Program-made: the position numbers and the translations under genes
The notes under the pieces: generated by a model
Database searches by the model: none
Told to the model about the DNA's origin: nothing
The model's input: only the letters and a program-made list of their open reading frames with translations
DNA from: Maridesulfovibrio bastinii DSM 16055
GTDB lineage: Bacteria > Desulfobacterota > Desulfovibrionia > Desulfovibrionales > Desulfovibrionaceae
DNA length: 54,151 nt
Direction of reading: 5' to 3'
Assembly (NCBI RefSeq): GCF_000429985.1
Contig: NZ_AUCX01000024.1
Coordinates: 1-54,151, forward strand
Part shown: in pieces, positions 1 to 7,921 of the stretch
Numbering within the stretch: the stretch's first letter is position 1
How the letters are laid out: each line of letters starts with the position of its first letter

Positions 1-146
1 AGCATCTAAGCGGGAAGCCTGCCTTGAGATTAGTTCTCCCTATGCTTAGCATCTAAAGATTCCAGGTAGACCACCTGGTTGATAGGCCGGAGGTGTAAGA
101 GCTGTGAAGCTCTCAGCTGACCGGTACTAATAAATCGTGAGTCTTA
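1..146 (+). rRNA. rrl: 23S rRNA, 3' end (partial)
   Basis: The first ~146 bases match the conserved 3' end of bacterial 23S rRNA, including the AGCATCTAAGCGGGAAGC segment and the terminal GACCGGTACTAATAAATCG stretch. The 5' part lies outside the window. The 3' boundary is approximate. The 5S gene follows 45 bases later on the same strand, the normal order of an rRNA operon. Confidence 0.95.
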
Positions 147-190
147 TCTTTCTTCTCTTCCCTATTTTACTATATATTTTTAAATATTTG

Positions 191-306
191 TCCTTGCGAC
201 CATAGAGGAGGGGCCACACCCGATCCCATTCCGAACTCGGAAGTTAAGCCCTCCATCGCCAATGATACTGCTAGGTAGCTAGTGGGAAAGTAGGTCGTCG
301 CAAGGA
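191..306 (+). rRNA. rrf: 5S rRNA
   Basis: A 116-base gene whose ends pair (TCCTTGCGAC with GTCGCAAGGA) and whose interior has the conserved CCGAACTCGGAAGTTAAG core. It is the last gene of the rRNA operon and runs straight into an intrinsic terminator. Confidence 0.96.
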
Positions 307-319
307 CTTTTTTTTTAAA

Positions 320-351
320 GCCCTGAGTAATTCACTCAGGGCCTTTTTTTT
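320..351 (+). terminator. rRNA operon intrinsic terminator
   Basis: GCCCTGAGT (320-328) pairs with ACTCAGGGC (334-342) around a five-base loop, followed by C and eight T. It sits 13 bases after 5S and ends the rRNA operon. From here to the first CRISPR repeat at 562 I see no gene or structure. Confidence 0.93.
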
Positions 352-561
352 GCCCTCTGATAAGTTCTCACGCATCCCAACCGTAAATTTCTCCCTCTTG
401 GTATACCGCAAACGACCTCATCAAAATCCCACTGGATTCACGACTCTCCGGAAAGAATCCTTACAATCAAAATAGGTACTGTGGATAAGAGACTAATAAT
501 GTGAGCAATCTAAAGATTAACCGCGGTGGTAGGCATTTGATACCTGTACAACTTGGTGAGT

Positions 562-1124
562 TTCTATAGCTGCCTATCCGGCAGTGAACTCACTGATGAA
601 ATAACAACTTTGATGCAGGAATTTTCTAAGCTGCCTATCCGGCAGTGAACGATATATTCGTGTAAATATTCCTAATTTAATATTTCTAAGCTGCCTATCC
701 GGCAGTGAACCACAAGTATTTCAAGCTTTCGTTAAAGGACTTTTTCTAAGCTGCCTATCCGGCAGTGAACATTCAATTTTAGGATCAGTTGAAATTGAAT
801 CCTTTCTAAGCTGCCTATCCGGCAGTGAACTTTACTGCGAAATGGAACTATACATTAAAAGCTTTCTAAGCTGCCTATCCGGCAGTGAACCCTTTGATTT
901 GAACGGTTTCGGCTATCTCTCCTTTCTAAGCTGCCTATCCGGCAGTGTATAACCCCGGAACGTACAGTTTTAAACTTTTCTAAGCTGCCTATCCGGCAGT
1001 GAACCAGCATTAAGCATGTCTGCAAGCAATATCCGTTTTCTAAGCTGCCTATCCGGCAGTGAACGCCTGATGCTAACGGAGTTTGGATATCTTATTTTTC
1101 TAAGCTGCCTATCCGGCAGTGAAC
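562..1124 (-). CRISPR. Type I-F CRISPR array, 10 repeats, 9 spacers
   Basis: Ten 28-base repeats start at 562, 623, 683, 743, 803, 863, 923, 977, 1037 and 1097. Their core CTGCCTATCCGGCAG folds as a 5-bp stem with a 5-base loop, and read on the minus strand they begin GTTCACTGCC, as expected for Cas6f/Csy4-processed subtype I-F repeats. Spacers are 32 bases (33 for the one at 590). The repeat at 562 is degenerate at its plus-strand 5' end, which marks the trailer end. Transcription is therefore from the minus strand, with the leader above 1124. The repeat at 923-950 is altered (GTGTAT instead of GTGAAC) and its period is 54 instead of 60. No cas gene is present in the window, so the array is orphan here or served by cas genes elsewhere in the genome. 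Confidence 0.97.
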
Positions 1125-1427
1125 TAGAGTAGTTTATCTATTCTTCGTTAGAAATCAAAGGGTATGCCCCAAATAGTAAAAAAAACCTTTTTTTTATTAT
1201 CTTTCATAACATGTTAAATTTTATGATTTAATTTTGACGCTTAAAAAAAGGGTTAAAAAGGTAAGATATTGTATGATAGCTTTTTAGAAGATGCAGCTGG
1301 TAAAAAAATCAGCAAATACAAATAAAGTTGATTCACATTAAATAATGAGTGTTTAAAATATTTTCCCAATCAATGAAATTCGAGTTTAGCATATCAAAAG
1401 TCCGTGGGTGTAGAGGCGAAAAATTTA
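1125..1427 (-). promoter_or_regulatory. CRISPR leader region (AT-rich, no gene)
   Basis: About 300 very AT-rich bases between the leader-end repeat and the end of the polysaccharide operon. Orientation of the repeats and the position of the degenerate terminal repeat place the leader and array promoter here, on the minus strand. It contains an A8-CC-T8 run near 1179-1196 but no convincing hairpin terminator, so transcripts from the upstream minus-strand operon could enter the array. I could not find a clean IHF site or promoter by eye. Confidence 0.6.
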
Positions 1428-2597
1428 TCACATGGTTTTTATCAAATATCCATCAAGCCCAAAGGTTCCTTTACTGTATGCACTTAAAATAGACTTAGCT
1501 GTTTTAACGTCTGCCCCTTCAAGTGTGTAGTCTCCGAAACATCTTTTTTGAATTATAGGCAGTTTTTCGTAAAAATTATCCCAATAGGACTGACTGCTAA
1601 TTATACTAATAAGATTTTCTGTATTTTCTATATCAAAAATTTGGCCGTAATAGTGGATACAACGATGACTGATGGATTTGTATGGTGGGGTAGGCGCGAG
1701 AGCTTTATATGATTTTAGCTTCTGGCTATCCCTGCCTGCGTGGAATACCTGTTGAGTATGATAGGGGATAACATTTAATCCTAACATCAATGAAGAAGCA
1801 AACGTTCCTGAACAAAATCCGGCAAAAATAAAATCAGCGCTGAAGCGTAATAAGTTGGGAGCCAATGATCTGTTTTTCCAGAAAATAACATCTTCACTTA
1901 AAGCTTCCAGACAGGGGTCAAATCCTCCAACGGTTTTATAGATAACTGTGGCATGCTTAGACAATTTTCTTAGGCCACGTATGACAGCTTCATCATCTGA
2001 AATCTCATCACGGAAGAAAACAACCAGAGGTTTATCAGTATCAAGTTTCAATCCTAAAATTTTTTCAAGCTTAGGTCGCAGTTCTTCTTTTGGGGTATTT
2101 CGTTTTTCAAGCCATTTGCCGATGTGATAGGGACCGGTATAAGTATATTCCAGTTTTTGATTTACCGGTAGCTTCATAGCTTTTGAAAAAAGTTCCTTTT
2201 CTTTTATCGTGACAGCCGTACTCCAATATTTCGAACTGCCATAATCTAAACTGGCTTTATGAGCACCAATAGTAAAATTTACATAAGGTGAATCATGAAT
2301 ATCGGCATCAGTAGCATGCACCAATCTGCATACTGTTTTTCCATGTAGAGATTGCGGTGTTAAAGTTGAAAATCTTGATTGAGGTAAATCCCCTGCATCA
2401 AGAACGATAAAGTCATAGTAGCTCAGTAGGGCGATGTTAAATGGTATAAAATTATACCCTTTTTGGATGAGCTCTTCAGCTTCAACTGGGAGGTAGTGAT
2501 TATATAGAATATGAATCAGGTCCGGCGGAATGTTTTCAATAATAGGCTTAAAGAATTTGAATGTAACGCCTTGTACAATGAAGGCTATTTTTTTCAT
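1428..2597 (-). CDS. Uncharacterised glycosyltransferase-like protein at end of phosphoramidate operon
   Basis: A 389-residue soluble protein with no signal peptide. I do not recognise a named family. It starts with an alternating hydrophobic strand (KKIAFIVQGV) and has a second Rossmann-like half from about residue 185 (DKPLVVFFRDE, then ATVIYKTVGG, then the FIFAGFCSGTFASSLMLG stretch). This two-domain pattern recalls GT-B glycosyltransferases or CDP-glycerol glycerophosphotransferase-like enzymes. It is the last gene of the minus-strand operon, 36 bases after the CDP-amidate kinase-like gene. By position it is the best candidate in the cluster for transferring the finished phosphoramidate, or a sugar, to the glycan. 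That role is inference. It is shorter than the roughly 600-residue C. jejuni transferases and could instead be an ordinary glycosyltransferase. Confidence 0.75.
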   Translation of the reverse strand: MKKIAFIVQGVTFKFFKPIIENIPPDLIHILYNHYLPVEAEELIQKGYNFIPFNIALLSYYDFIVLDAGDLPQSRFSTLTPQSLHGKTVCRLVHATDADIHDSPYVNFTIGAHKASLDYGSSKYWSTAVTIKEKELFSKAMKLPVNQKLEYTYTGPYHIGKWLEKRNTPKEELRPKLEKILGLKLDTDKPLVVFFRDEISDDEAVIRGLRKLSKHATVIYKTVGGFDPCLEALSEDVIFWKNRSLAPNLLRFSADFIFAGFCSGTFASSLMLGLNVIPYHTQQVFHAGRDSQKLKSYKALAPTPPYKSISHRCIHYYGQIFDIENTENLISIISSQSYWDNFYEKLPIIQKRCFGDYTLEGADVKTAKSILSAYSKGTFGLDGYLIKTM

Positions 2598-2633
2598 TTT
2601 GTAAAAGACCTTATGCTTATTTTTGATGGTTGA

Positions 2634-3155
2634 TCATAGCAGATTACATTTTTTAAGTATTTTTTGTGCATTCTTTTCAACTTCGTTTAGCTGACCGTTA
2701 TTTTCTATTATTAGGTCAGGATTTAAAGGAAATTGGGGTTCCAAATCCATTCCGGGGAGATTTTCGGCTTTTCCACTACTAAAATTTTTGTAAAGCCCTT
2801 TAGGATCTCGTTGTTTTAATGTTTCTAAATCCGCCTTAATAAGGACCTCAAAATAATCTGGGAAGTTATTACGATTCCAGCTATGGATTTCATGGTAAAG
2901 GGACATGGTGGCCACAATTACCACCAGTCCCTGCCGTGAGAATAAATTGGCAAAGCGGCTAATTCTATATGCGTTTATAATCCTGTTTTCAGGATCATGT
3001 CCACAATTGTGATCAGCAATAGCCTCGCGGACCTCATCTCCATCAAGACGTATTGGAATAATTCCCTTACTATGGAGAATTTGCTGCATCTTCCGGGCTA
3101 TGGTTGACTTACCAGACGCAGACAATCCTGTAAGCCAAATTACTTTGCCTTTCAT
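2634..3155 (-). CDS. Adenylylsulfate kinase-family protein, probable cytidine diphosphoramidate kinase
   Basis: This 173-residue P-loop kinase of the APS kinase (CysC) family has its Walker A motif GLSASGKST at residues 10-18 and the family's RLDGDEVRE segment near 46. I chose the ATG at 3155 because it lies 2 bases after the methyltransferase stop with AAAGAA upstream. The ATG at 3179 has no ribosome-binding site and would overlap that gene. In the C. jejuni capsule phosphoramidate pathway the CysC-like Cj1415 phosphorylates the 3'-OH of cytidine diphosphoramidate rather than APS. The flanking genes here are the other members of that pathway, so the same role is likely. A true APS kinase making PAPS is the alternative, but no sulfotransferase or sulfate-activation gene is nearby. 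Confidence 0.85.
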   Translation of the reverse strand: MKGKVIWLTGLSASGKSTIARKMQQILHSKGIIPIRLDGDEVREAIADHNCGHDPENRIINAYRISRFANLFSRQGLVVIVATMSLYHEIHSWNRNNFPDYFEVLIKADLETLKQRDPKGLYKNFSSGKAENLPGMDLEPQFPLNPDLIIENNGQLNEVEKNAQKILKKCNLL

Positions 3156-3157
3156 AA

Positions 3158-3934
3158 TTATTTCTTTTGCGCGATCCATGCGCGAGTTTGGTAGTGAGCG
3201 TTAATGTGCTGCTCACCATTTGTTCTTTCTTTTATGTAATCAATGAATTTTTCGAATCTTTCAGGTCCGGCCTGAACCTGAACATCGTTTACGGAGCGCC
3301 ATAGTCCGATATAATGTTCAAGAGTCTGTTCTTCAACATGAAAACCTTCTAAATATGCTGCATCTGCAAAATTTTCACATTTGGCCAGTCTGTCTGTTAA
3401 ATTATCACAAAAATCAGAACGGCCTGAAGATTTTCTTTTCATTTCAGGAACAAGTTCCTTCAGGTATTGCTCGATATCTGCCGTAACCGGGTCTCTCTCC
3501 ACAGCTCTTGTATTCCAAAGAGCTGTAAAGAACCCTCCGGGCTTTAAAATTCTATTGAATTCCTGTGTAGCCTGATCAAAATCAGGCCAATGGAAGGAAG
3601 AAGCCATGGTAATCAGATGGCAGGAATTGTCCTTTATATCGATTTTTTCAGCAGGGCTTTCAATGTATGCAACATCATGGTTTTCACAATCCTTGATGCC
3701 GAATTTGCGCATATCATCATTTGGTTCAGCTGCTACGACAGAAAAACCTCTCGCTGCGAGCATTCTGCTAAAAATACCGGTACCGGCCCCAGCATCGAGA
3801 GCCTTTAACTCTTCATTCCTAAATTTTCCTTTTACTGCGTCGCTAATAATATCAACAACAAACCTTGAATATCCGGGCCGGTAAAGGCTGTAGTTTTCTG
3901 CCAGCCCAGTAAAATCACCATGTTTCATTTTCAA
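3158..3934 (-). CDS. Class I SAM-dependent methyltransferase (phosphoramidate cluster)
   Basis: A 258-residue methyltransferase of the Methyltransf_11/25 type. Motif I (LDAGAGTG) is at residues 46-53, an acidic ribose-binding segment (AAEPNDDM) follows, and a LKPGGFF motif lies near 130. An AAGGAG site precedes the first ATG. Sitting between the cytidylyltransferase and the CysC-like kinase, it matches the small methyltransferases of the C. jejuni O-methyl phosphoramidate locus (Cj1419/Cj1420 group). The inferred role is O-methylation of the phosphoramidate group. Methylation of a sugar is the main alternative. Confidence 0.85.
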   Translation of the reverse strand: MKMKHGDFTGLAENYSLYRPGYSRFVVDIISDAVKGKFRNEELKALDAGAGTGIFSRMLAARGFSVVAAEPNDDMRKFGIKDCENHDVAYIESPAEKIDIKDNSCHLITMASSFHWPDFDQATQEFNRILKPGGFFTALWNTRAVERDPVTADIEQYLKELVPEMKRKSSGRSDFCDNLTDRLAKCENFADAAYLEGFHVEEQTLEHYIGLWRSVNDVQVQAGPERFEKFIDYIKERTNGEQHINAHYQTRAWIAQKK

Positions 3935-3943
3935 CTCCTTTGA

Positions 3944-4690
3944 TTACCGCCAATCATGACTCCATTCTTTAACCTGAGATAACGTATTTTCATAGGCTGC
4001 AATGTCTTCCATGGAATCCGCTTCCGCCCATTTGCCGGCAACTGAAACCACGCCTATTTCTATTCCTCTATCAAGCAGCAAACGCAGCATAGCTGTCATG
4101 TCCAGCTTGTCCACTTTTTCCTGTCCCAGCTCTGAAAACAGGTTAGACAAGATAGTCCATCCACGGTTGGTCAAACGCAATAACCCCATATATTGACCTT
4201 TTATTTCGTCAATGCTTGATGCCTTGCCCCCAATTTCTAAAAGTTTCCCGTCCTCTGCGCGAAAAGTTTCCGCATCGCTTAAAGGATCCTCAAAGCGTAT
4301 TTTCCAGAGATTTTCCCATAAGGTGTCATAAGTTATTGAAATGTCATACTCACTTTTGCTCAAGGCTTTTATGTGTTCTGCACTGTAAACAATATCGGAA
4401 TAGGAAATAATGGATGATCCTTTTTCCAGCCATGCTGAGGCGTGACGCAGTGTTTCAACCATATTTGAATCAGCCCAGCGCGGATTATCCACGGTAGAAA
4501 AATCACCATTCAACTTTTCTGCCATATATCCACGCACGATAAGAATATCGCTAACCCCGCCCTTGCGTAAGGCTTCAAGCTGCCAGTGCAGGAGTGGTTT
4601 ACCCATGAGTTCTACAAGACATTTGGGCCTGTCCTGAGTTGCTTTTTTCATTCGTGAACCGCGTCCTGCGGCTAATATAATCGCCTGCAT
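3944..4690 (-). CDS. Nucleotidyltransferase, probable CTP:phosphoglutamine cytidylyltransferase
   Basis: A 248-residue LicC-like sugar-phosphate/phosphocholine nucleotidyltransferase. The N-terminal LAAGRGSRM (6-14) and RPKCLVEL (21-28) form the nucleotide loop, SNMVETL lies at 75-81, and the metal-binding aspartates appear to be D99 (YSDI) and D225 (EADSMED). Families with this pattern use CTP. In C. jejuni, Cj1416 joins CMP to L-glutamine phosphate to give CDP-L-glutamine. Here the gene lies directly downstream of a glutamine kinase-like and an amidohydrolase-like gene, in the same order of activities, so I assign the same reaction. Phosphocholine cytidylyltransferase would be the default database name, but no choline kinase or LicD partner is present. 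Confidence 0.87.
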   Translation of the reverse strand: MQAIILAAGRGSRMKKATQDRPKCLVELMGKPLLHWQLEALRKGGVSDILIVRGYMAEKLNGDFSTVDNPRWADSNMVETLRHASAWLEKGSSIISYSDIVYSAEHIKALSKSEYDISITYDTLWENLWKIRFEDPLSDAETFRAEDGKLLEIGGKASSIDEIKGQYMGLLRLTNRGWTILSNLFSELGQEKVDKLDMTAMLRLLLDRGIEIGVVSVAGKWAEADSMEDIAAYENTLSQVKEWSHDWR

Positions 4691-4775
4691 AGTGTTTTTG
4701 CCTTCAGAGTAAATCGAATATCTCTTTTAAAATTTGCTTTTTGGTTTTATGTAGCTAGATTTTTCATTGATCATG

Positions 4776-5411
4776 TTATTCATGGCCTCCTTTGCCAAAA
4801 ACAAGGTGAATCAATTCATAATCAATCGGGCTTGGCTCAAATGTCCGTTCCGGGTGCCACATAAGTCCCAGTATTTTATTTTCAAGTTGAAAAAAGGCTT
4901 CTATATTTTCATCGTCATCAACTGCAATGGGACTTAAATTCGGAGCCAGATCATTTTCTTTTATCCCGTTGCCATGAAAGGAATTTACTTTAGCTTTTGT
5001 CGCACCGTAAATTTCTCTCTTTAAAAATATTGTATGCTTTGTTGCTACATGTTTTTCTTTGGCAACGGAAGAAATCCGCCCCCCGAAATAAATATTTAGT
5101 ACCTGCATTCCACGGCAAACACCAAGTACCGGGTAGCCGTTTTCAAGACAAAACCTGATAAGCTCAAACTCTGTTTCATCACGAGCAGGGTTTTCACCAA
5201 AATTTTCCCCGCCTGTAAGGATTAAACCGTTAATTCCAAAACCCTTTACATGGCGCACCGTTTCTTTTCCCAGACTTGGGATTGCTGTCCAAACTGCCTC
5301 TGGAAAAGCTTTTCTCATGAAGTCAATCCAATCAAGAGCTAATCCCTGACGAGGTTCCACATAATCCACTGCGTCACAACTGCGCATTGTCAGGCCAAGT
5401 TTTAAGGACAT
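4776..5411 (-). CDS. Class I glutamine amidotransferase-like hydrolase, probable gamma-glutamyl-CDP-amidate hydrolase
   Basis: A 211-residue class I GATase/peptidase C26 fold. The nucleophile elbow GVCRGMQ places the catalytic Cys at 99, and WHPE gives H186 and E188. The protein stands alone, with no synthetase domain. It begins 2 bases after the stop of the glutamine kinase-like gene, so the two are almost certainly co-translated. In C. jejuni the equivalent Cj1417 cleaves CDP-L-glutamine to glutamate and cytidine diphosphoramidate. A generic name would be gamma-glutamyl-GABA hydrolase (PuuD-like), but no putrescine genes are near. Confidence 0.88.
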   Translation of the reverse strand: MSLKLGLTMRSCDAVDYVEPRQGLALDWIDFMRKAFPEAVWTAIPSLGKETVRHVKGFGINGLILTGGENFGENPARDETEFELIRFCLENGYPVLGVCRGMQVLNIYFGGRISSVAKEKHVATKHTIFLKREIYGATKAKVNSFHGNGIKENDLAPNLSPIAVDDDENIEAFFQLENKILGLMWHPERTFEPSPIDYELIHLVFGKGGHE

Positions 5412-5413
5412 GG

Positions 5414-7807
5414 TTACTGCATCTCACAAGGGGTTATTTTCTTTAGATCAGCATCAAGGCAGCAAAAGCCGGCACTGCTTATTTTTTCATAGAGCAATTG
5501 ACCGCAACCGATTGCCGCAGGTAATCCGTATTCCGCACAACGGATGGCCATGTGGGAATTTGTTCCACCATACTTTGTGACCAGCCCGGCTATTTTTCTG
5601 GTAAAAATCCAGTCGTATCCAGGATCAGCGCTTTCAATGCAAACAATTGCTCCAGCCAGCTCCTCACTTTCAGTGGAGGTGCTGCTCACTTTGACTATGG
5701 GGGCTTCTACTCTTTTGCTGGAAATGAAATTTGGAGCGCAGCGATGTTGAGGAACAACATAAACATCCGCTGAAGAACGGATTAAGTAACTTAATTTAAA
5801 ATAGTTAGCCAACTCGTACTGTTTTTTCCCTTTGCGGACTAATTCTTCATAATGCCCATAAACGGAGCTATCGAGGTGGGAGTAAAGTGAGTCCATTATG
5901 TCCGGCAGATTGAGCATGGCCACTTCTTCCTTGATCAGCCCGATTTTTTCTCCCCACAGAGCAAGGCCGTCAAGAACAAGGGACAGGTTTTTGGTGAAAA
6001 TAAATTTTGCATACTCCCTTCCGGAAATTGATTTGGCTGCGTAATTAAGGAAGATATCTGCATCAACGCTTTTTATTCCGCTTTCTGATAAGATTTTATT
6101 AATGTTTCTGCGTTCAGTCGGACTTAATACAAAATCTTTGTGCATCTGTACTGTTACCTGACTGCGCGAAACGTTTGAAAATAAATTGTGTCTGTCTGAA
6201 TATTTGAGTGAAAGAATGTCGTAGGTTCCCGGACGCAGGTGACCGTACCTGTCCAGAAAATCTTTTTGGGCGGCTTCATCGGCGGCACTGTTTGAACAGA
6301 TTTCATTAAAATGTCTACTCATTTCACCGGAGACAGTTTCAATGGATCTTTTGAATTCATCTACCCGTTTCCTGCTTATTCCATTTTTATTTATGAGGCT
6401 TCTTAACAGTGACTCCGTAATAAAACCATGCCGTGCAATAATAGAAAATGGAATTGTCCCGAACTCAATGCAATCATTCAGAAGTGAGCGGAGGATGGAA
6501 GTCAGCTCAAAAAAGTTTATAGCTGAGTTGAGCTTAGGATACGTTTTTTGCCGAGACTTTAACTGTTCAATTTTTTCATAAGCCGGCAAAAGGGTGTTTT
6601 CAGGTTTTAAATTAAAATTTGTCAGTTCGAGTAGTTTTTCTCGGTACTGGTTGAATTCAGATTCAGTTAACAGACCGGGATAACGATTTTTAAAATTTTC
6701 ATCAAAACATGGGTCATAGACCGTTGCTGCAATTTCGAACTCCACTTTATCGTGGTACTGAGGATTATTGTCCAAACGCTCAATATATGCGCTAACCACT
6801 TTCTCAGCTATTTCTGGCTCCAGATCTGCCGGCAGAAAAGAGTTGAAACTATTACGAACATCTATATAGGGCCTCCCTGCTACCAGAACCATTAATTCTT
6901 CTGGAACATTTTTTCTATAGCCCATAATTTCCCTACTCTTTCTCCATGTAGAGCGGGTGATAAGCTCACGGTACAGCGAGGCTGCAAGAGGTTTCGGGGT
7001 TACACCTATTATCTCTGCCGGGTTCCAGTCGGGCATTACTCCCAGTATGGTACGTTCGCCAAAAACTCCGAACCGTTTTTGAAAATAGTTGGAAACAAAA
7101 TTTTCAACAAAGCTGATCTTGGTTGAAACTATACTCTCCACATTGGGGTGCCAGTTTTTAACCGTGCAAATTTTGCGGACCTGAAAAAGGTGCATTTCAA
7201 GATTGCGGTCAAGGGCAAATTCAATATCCAAGGGGATATTAGGAAAGACCTTTTCCAGAGCATAAACAAGCTCCATCATTTTTTTGACGCGATTAGAGTT
7301 GAAGTCACTCAGAGAAAAACCTTTGTATATGTAAAGTGTTTTGCTTGCGCCGCTTCCACCGGTTATTGAGTCGGTTTTACCTGATTCATCATCGTAGTTT
7401 ATAACATAGTATGGAGAGCCGTCTTCAAGGCAGCGGGTCATAATCACTCCGCTGGCTTCAATATTTGAGATCATGGGCTGGATCAGCACCTGATCTCCTT
7501 TAGAGCTGTCGTAGGAGGCAATAACTTTTTCTATGGAATCTTTAAGGGCTGTGCGGTCGCGAATGTCAATATTAAGGATGGATTCAAAAGCACCTGCAGC
7601 CGAAGCTTCATGGCCATCTTCTGCAATGGAACTGCTGCGCACAACGATAGCTTCATATTCGGAAAACTCACTGATAATACTGTTTAAAATATCATCAGGA
7701 TCATACTGCCAATCCTCGGTCCCAAAATAAAAAACTTTGGGGACGTTAAATCCTGCGCCTAGTAAAGCTTCTAAAGTTTCTGCTTTTGTGCCGAGGTTGA
7801 GGTGCAT
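5414..7807 (-). CDS. PEP-synthase-like kinase, probable L-glutamine (amide-N) kinase
   Basis: A 797-residue protein with an N-terminal PPDK/PEP-synthase ATP-grasp domain (signature AIVVRSSSIAEDG near 53-66, then SAAGAFESIL), a long middle region with no obvious motif, and a C-terminal phosphohistidine swivel domain in which GGTNSHMAIRCAE places the catalytic His at 752. There is no PEP-binding TIM-barrel domain, unlike true PEP synthase. This architecture and length match C. jejuni Cj1418, which uses ATP to phosphorylate the amide nitrogen of L-glutamine. A GGAG site lies 5 bases before the ATG. It is the committing enzyme of the proposed phosphoramidate pathway, and the downstream hydrolase gene follows after 2 bases. 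Confidence 0.9.
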   Translation of the reverse strand: MHLNLGTKAETLEALLGAGFNVPKVFYFGTEDWQYDPDDILNSIISEFSEYEAIVVRSSSIAEDGHEASAAGAFESILNIDIRDRTALKDSIEKVIASYDSSKGDQVLIQPMISNIEASGVIMTRCLEDGSPYYVINYDDESGKTDSITGGSGASKTLYIYKGFSLSDFNSNRVKKMMELVYALEKVFPNIPLDIEFALDRNLEMHLFQVRKICTVKNWHPNVESIVSTKISFVENFVSNYFQKRFGVFGERTILGVMPDWNPAEIIGVTPKPLAASLYRELITRSTWRKSREIMGYRKNVPEELMVLVAGRPYIDVRNSFNSFLPADLEPEIAEKVVSAYIERLDNNPQYHDKVEFEIAATVYDPCFDENFKNRYPGLLTESEFNQYREKLLELTNFNLKPENTLLPAYEKIEQLKSRQKTYPKLNSAINFFELTSILRSLLNDCIEFGTIPFSIIARHGFITESLLRSLINKNGISRKRVDEFKRSIETVSGEMSRHFNEICSNSAADEAAQKDFLDRYGHLRPGTYDILSLKYSDRHNLFSNVSRSQVTVQMHKDFVLSPTERRNINKILSESGIKSVDADIFLNYAAKSISGREYAKFIFTKNLSLVLDGLALWGEKIGLIKEEVAMLNLPDIMDSLYSHLDSSVYGHYEELVRKGKKQYELANYFKLSYLIRSSADVYVVPQHRCAPNFISSKRVEAPIVKVSSTSTESEELAGAIVCIESADPGYDWIFTRKIAGLVTKYGGTNSHMAIRCAEYGLPAAIGCGQLLYEKISSAGFCCLDADLKKITPCEMQ

Positions 7808-7921
7808 AAAAACTCCGTTTTTTGACGTGAAAAAAGGATGATATCAATTTTAATGCAAATTAAATACCAAGACTTTTTTAGAATCCTAGTGCCTGGAATT
7901 TTATGCTTTTTGCTGTAGAAT

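Noticed and set aside
1179-1196. A8-CC-T8 run as a terminator
   Set aside because: The possible stem is only A-T pairs with a two-base loop, too weak and too tight to form a stable hairpin.
2634-3155. A sulfate-activation (PAPS) role for the APS kinase-like gene
   Set aside because: Sulfate reducers activate sulfate to APS without needing PAPS for respiration, no sulfotransferase or ATP sulfurylase is nearby, and the gene sits inside a complete phosphoramidate gene set.
3381-3884. Plus-strand ORFs inside the methyltransferase gene
   Set aside because: They overlap a well-supported gene on the other strand, lack ribosome-binding sites and have no family resemblance. The same applies to many other frames lying within genes across the window.
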